Shown piece after piece: positions 5,990 through 7,616 of a stretch of DNA of 7,616 nt. Below the pieces are notes generated by a model. It saw only the letters and a list, made by a program, of their open reading frames with translations, had not been told where the DNA came from and ran no database searches. Positions within the stretch are counted from its first letter, which is position 1; the number at the start of each line of letters is the position of its first letter. This DNA comes from Candidatus Poribacteria bacterium (GTDB lineage Bacteria; Poribacteria; WGA-4E; WGA-3G), in the NCBI GenBank assembly GCA_028818995.1, contig JAPPMR010000293.1, positions 1 to 7,616 of the forward strand, in the 5' to 3' direction. A program made the position numbers and the translations under genes.

Positions 5990-6796
5990 TTACACCGCAT
6001 CTAAAGTTGGCGTATTGTCCTGACAATAAACTGGTCGGAAGAGCGTTTTACGTTTGAACGGCATCTCTTCAAGGTGTTTCGGGTGCGGTTCCCATCTGTG
6101 CCATTTGTTACCGACGGTATTATAGCAGCTGAAAATAGCGACGCGGTCATGTGTGTCATCTGTCCATTTTGCGCCAGTATGTGTAATCGCCTCTGTGAAA
6201 ACCAGCATTGAACCAGCGGGACAACTATAATCCTCCCATAATGGCGAATTTCGGTCTTCAGTTGATTGTGGGGCAGGAAACGCACCTTTGTGACTTCCTG
6301 TTAGGAACATTGTTCCGCCGCCGCGTTCTTTGACGGGGTTGAGTTCCCACACAACGCGTGTCAAACCGCTGTGTGCTTTATCGTGGTGCAAGTGATATGT
6401 GTGTGAATTGCCCGGGAAGTTGAGCATGCCACGTCCACCGTGTGGTCGGAAGTTATCGTGTCCGTTTCCGCGAATTGTAAGGAATGAATTTTCTAATCGG
6501 AACCCGTAGCAGTTCTCGTTTGCATACCCGGATGTTAAAAATTCGTTCATGTAGCCGAACACAACTGGATGGTCGGTTAACGCCTCTAAGGGACCACCGA
6601 TTGATGAACGATGATGTTCTGGAATTGACTCTTTATCCTGTTGAAGTTGATAACAGAACTCGCGCATCTCTTTAACTTCTGTTTCACTTAACACACCGGG
6701 AAACAGTAGCCATCCGCGTGTATCAAAGAGAAAACGTTGTTCCTCTGTGAGTGGTATTGGCGGTAAATTGTCAGCATTCGTTGTAGGATTTGGCAT
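5990..6796 (-). CDS. Phytanoyl-CoA dioxygenase (PhyH) family non-heme iron oxygenase
   Basis: PhyH-family enzymes use Fe(II) and 2-oxoglutarate to hydroxylate diverse small molecules. The bacterial substrate is rarely predictable, and nothing here fixes it. The 268-residue protein has the double-stranded beta-helix pattern. FLFDTRGWLLFPGVLSETEV at 22-41 is the usual PhyH opening. The iron motif H-x-D is at His137/Asp139 in YHLHHDKAHSG, the distal iron ligand is probably His206 in THTGAKW, and Arg218 in HDRVAIF would bind 2-oxoglutarate. GTMFLTGSHKGAF (161-173) is another common PhyH segment. It sits between a Gfo/Idh oxidoreductase gene (123 nt upstream) and the sugar-acid dehydratase (56 nt downstream), so a role in carbohydrate or polyol modification is a reasonable inference. 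The start ATG has only a weak SD. A better SD and ATG lie 21 nt upstream in frame but are followed by TAG. Confidence 0.9.
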   Translation of the reverse strand: MPNPTTNADNLPPIPLTEEQRFLFDTRGWLLFPGVLSETEVKEMREFCYQLQQDKESIPEHHRSSIGGPLEALTDHPVVFGYMNEFLTSGYANENCYGFRLENSFLTIRGNGHDNFRPHGGRGMLNFPGNSHTYHLHHDKAHSGLTRVVWELNPVKERGGGTMFLTGSHKGAFPAPQSTEDRNSPLWEDYSCPAGSMLVFTEAITHTGAKWTDDTHDRVAIFSCYNTVGNKWHRWEPHPKHLEEMPFKRKTLFRPVYCQDNTPTLDAV

Positions 6797-6808
6797 AAGA
6801 TTCTCTCG

Positions 6809-6825
6809 CTATAACATTACACCTC
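6809..6825 (-). other. SD and ATG followed by an in-frame amber codon upstream of the PhyH gene
   Basis: GAGG (6822-6825) and a 4-nt spacer precede ATG TTA TAG (6809-6817). The frame is that of the PhyH gene, whose usable ATG is at 6796. This could be a two-codon upstream ORF with reinitiation, or a former start lost by a stop mutation. Confidence 0.35.
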
Positions 6826-6861
6826 ATAAGGTGAATTTCTTTTATTTTTCGTATCAATCGA

Positions 6862-6878
6862 CGCGTTTACAAAACGCG
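6862..6878. repeat. Perfect 7-bp hairpin, possible dispersed palindrome
   Basis: CGCGTTT and AAACGCG form a perfect stem around a 3-nt loop (ACA on the plus strand) in the 123-bp gap after the Gfo/Idh gene. Neither strand has a T-run after it, so it is not a standard intrinsic terminator. It is GC-rich in an AT-rich spacer, as expected of REP-like dispersed palindromes. A second small inverted repeat, CACCT-CATA-AGGTG, lies at 6820-6833. Confidence 0.4.
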
Positions 6879-6919
6879 CCTACCAGCAGATTTCAATTTA
6901 TCTCATCCCTTTTGTTTTC

Positions 6920-7616
6920 TTATCCGTATAGCCGTTCAGTTTCTTGTGATAACCATGTGCCGTAATCGCGCGGCATCTCTTTAGGTGTGCCGAGTCCGTT
7001 TTCGTCGCGCCATCGCAATAGAGGATGTTCCCGATTTTTCTGGGGAAGTTCTACTCGCGTTCCATAAATTGAAGACTCAAATATACCCATTAATATCTCC
7101 ATCACATGACGTCCCTCTTCACCGCTGCATTCATGTTCACGGTTTTCGTCGAGAGCATTTACATATTCGTCAACAATACCGTAATCATCGGCATCTGCGC
7201 CTTTGTTTTTGTCAAAATGCTCAGGAAAGATTGCTTCCAATTTTTCCCATCGGTCATGTGTGCCATCAGGCACAAAGTGTGGTGTTGGTAACCACCACGC
7301 CCCTTTCAATTCAGACCAGAATAATCTGCCTTCACTGCCGTAGAGTTCTAAAACGTACGCGTCACTATCTACTTTTGGAAAGCGTTGTTGAATTAGTGTC
7401 CCTGTAACATTTCCATCAAATTGAAGTGTCGAAGTTGTATACTCGGCTACGACTGTTCCCATACCTGCGGGTGAAGGAAGTACATCCTCTGGTTTAAGCT
7501 CGCGTCCACCTGCTGTTGCCTGGGTCACGACGCTGCGACAATGTCCACCGAAACGGAGCATATTGTTGACAACATGCGTGCCAATATTCATCAATCCGTA
7601 GCCAGCGTAATATCCC
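6920..7616 (-). CDS. Gfo/Idh/MocA-family NAD(P)-dependent oxidoreductase, C-terminal part
   Basis: The frame is open to the right window edge, and 231 residues before the stop are visible. The N-terminal NAD(P)-binding Rossmann domain lies outside. What is seen is the C-terminal substrate/dimerisation domain. It begins in the GYGLMNIGTHVVNNMLRFGG segment, where the G-x-H (visible His14) corresponds to the family's catalytic-site histidine region. Next is a large beta-sheet with YVLELYGSEGRLFW, a typical strand pair of this family, and the closing helix EEGRHVMEILMGIFESSIYGTRVELP. Such enzymes oxidise or reduce sugars, inositols and related polyols. The final residues (LLRWRDENGLGTPKEM) are a less conserved tail. 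It is followed 123 nt downstream by the PhyH gene in the same direction. Upstream starts such as the TTG near 7594 are not real, because family-like sequence continues past them. Confidence 0.88.
   Translation of the reverse strand, partial: GYYAGYGLMNIGTHVVNNMLRFGGHCRSVVTQATAGGRELKPEDVLPSPAGMGTVVAEYTTSTLQFDGNVTGTLIQQRFPKVDSDAYVLELYGSEGRLFWSELKGAWWLPTPHFVPDGTHDRWEKLEAIFPEHFDKNKGADADDYGIVDEYVNALDENREHECSGEEGRHVMEILMGIFESSIYGTRVELPQKNREHPLLRWRDENGLGTPKEMPRDYGTWLSQETERLYG

Noticed and set aside
6862..6878. Intrinsic terminator for the Gfo/Idh gene
   Set aside because: The stem is good but is not followed by a T-tract on the minus strand; the downstream sequence there is A-rich.
7592..7594. TTG at 7592-7594 as the start of the right-most oxidoreductase
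   Set aside because: The frame continues to the window edge with family-like residues (GYYAGYG) before it, so the gene is partial, not short.

Overview
All recognisable genes in this window lie on the minus strand, so they are read from high to low coordinates. The order of transcription is: a partial Gfo/Idh/MocA-type oxidoreductase, a phytanoyl-CoA dioxygenase (PhyH) family protein, an enolase-superfamily sugar-acid dehydratase, a SAM-methyltransferase-like protein, an AlkB-type dioxygenase, an ArgD-type aminotransferase, a LolB/DUF4292-like lipoprotein, IspE, and the 5' part of tRNA-Gln(UUG). Coding density is high. The only gaps are about 50-160 bp, and no plus-strand gene is convincing.

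The DNA is clearly bacterial: Shine-Dalgarno sites, ATGA start/stop overlaps, a lipobox lipoprotein, and the MEP isoprenoid pathway. The organism cannot be fixed from the sequence alone. A PhyH protein, a mandelate-racemase-family dehydratase and a Gfo/Idh oxidoreductase side by side, at moderate G+C, recalls uncultured carbohydrate-degrading lineages such as Candidatus Poribacteria, or planctomycete/verrucomicrobial relatives. This is inference of moderate to low confidence.

Region A (about 4800-7616) looks like an accessory catabolic cluster: NAD(P)-dependent sugar oxidoreductase, 2-oxoglutarate oxygenase and sugar-acid dehydratase. Region B (about 3139-4777) is a two-gene unit, methyltransferase-like then AlkB. 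It has its own good promoter, and the methyltransferase gene is conspicuously AT-rich, which suggests later acquisition. Region C (1-3121) is a tight housekeeping operon: argD, lipoprotein, ispE, tRNA-Gln. Its genes abut (TAAATG), overlap (ATGA) or are 4 nt apart (ispE to tRNA). A candidate promoter upstream of argD has a perfect 14-bp palindrome covering its -10 box.

Most worth a second look are the AT-rich methyltransferase plus AlkB pair, the palindromic operator candidate before argD, the tRNA embedded directly behind ispE, and an in-frame amber codon between a good SD/ATG and the usable start of the PhyH gene. I see no CRISPR array, insertion sequence, prophage or defence system, and nothing that amounts to a clearly new biological system.
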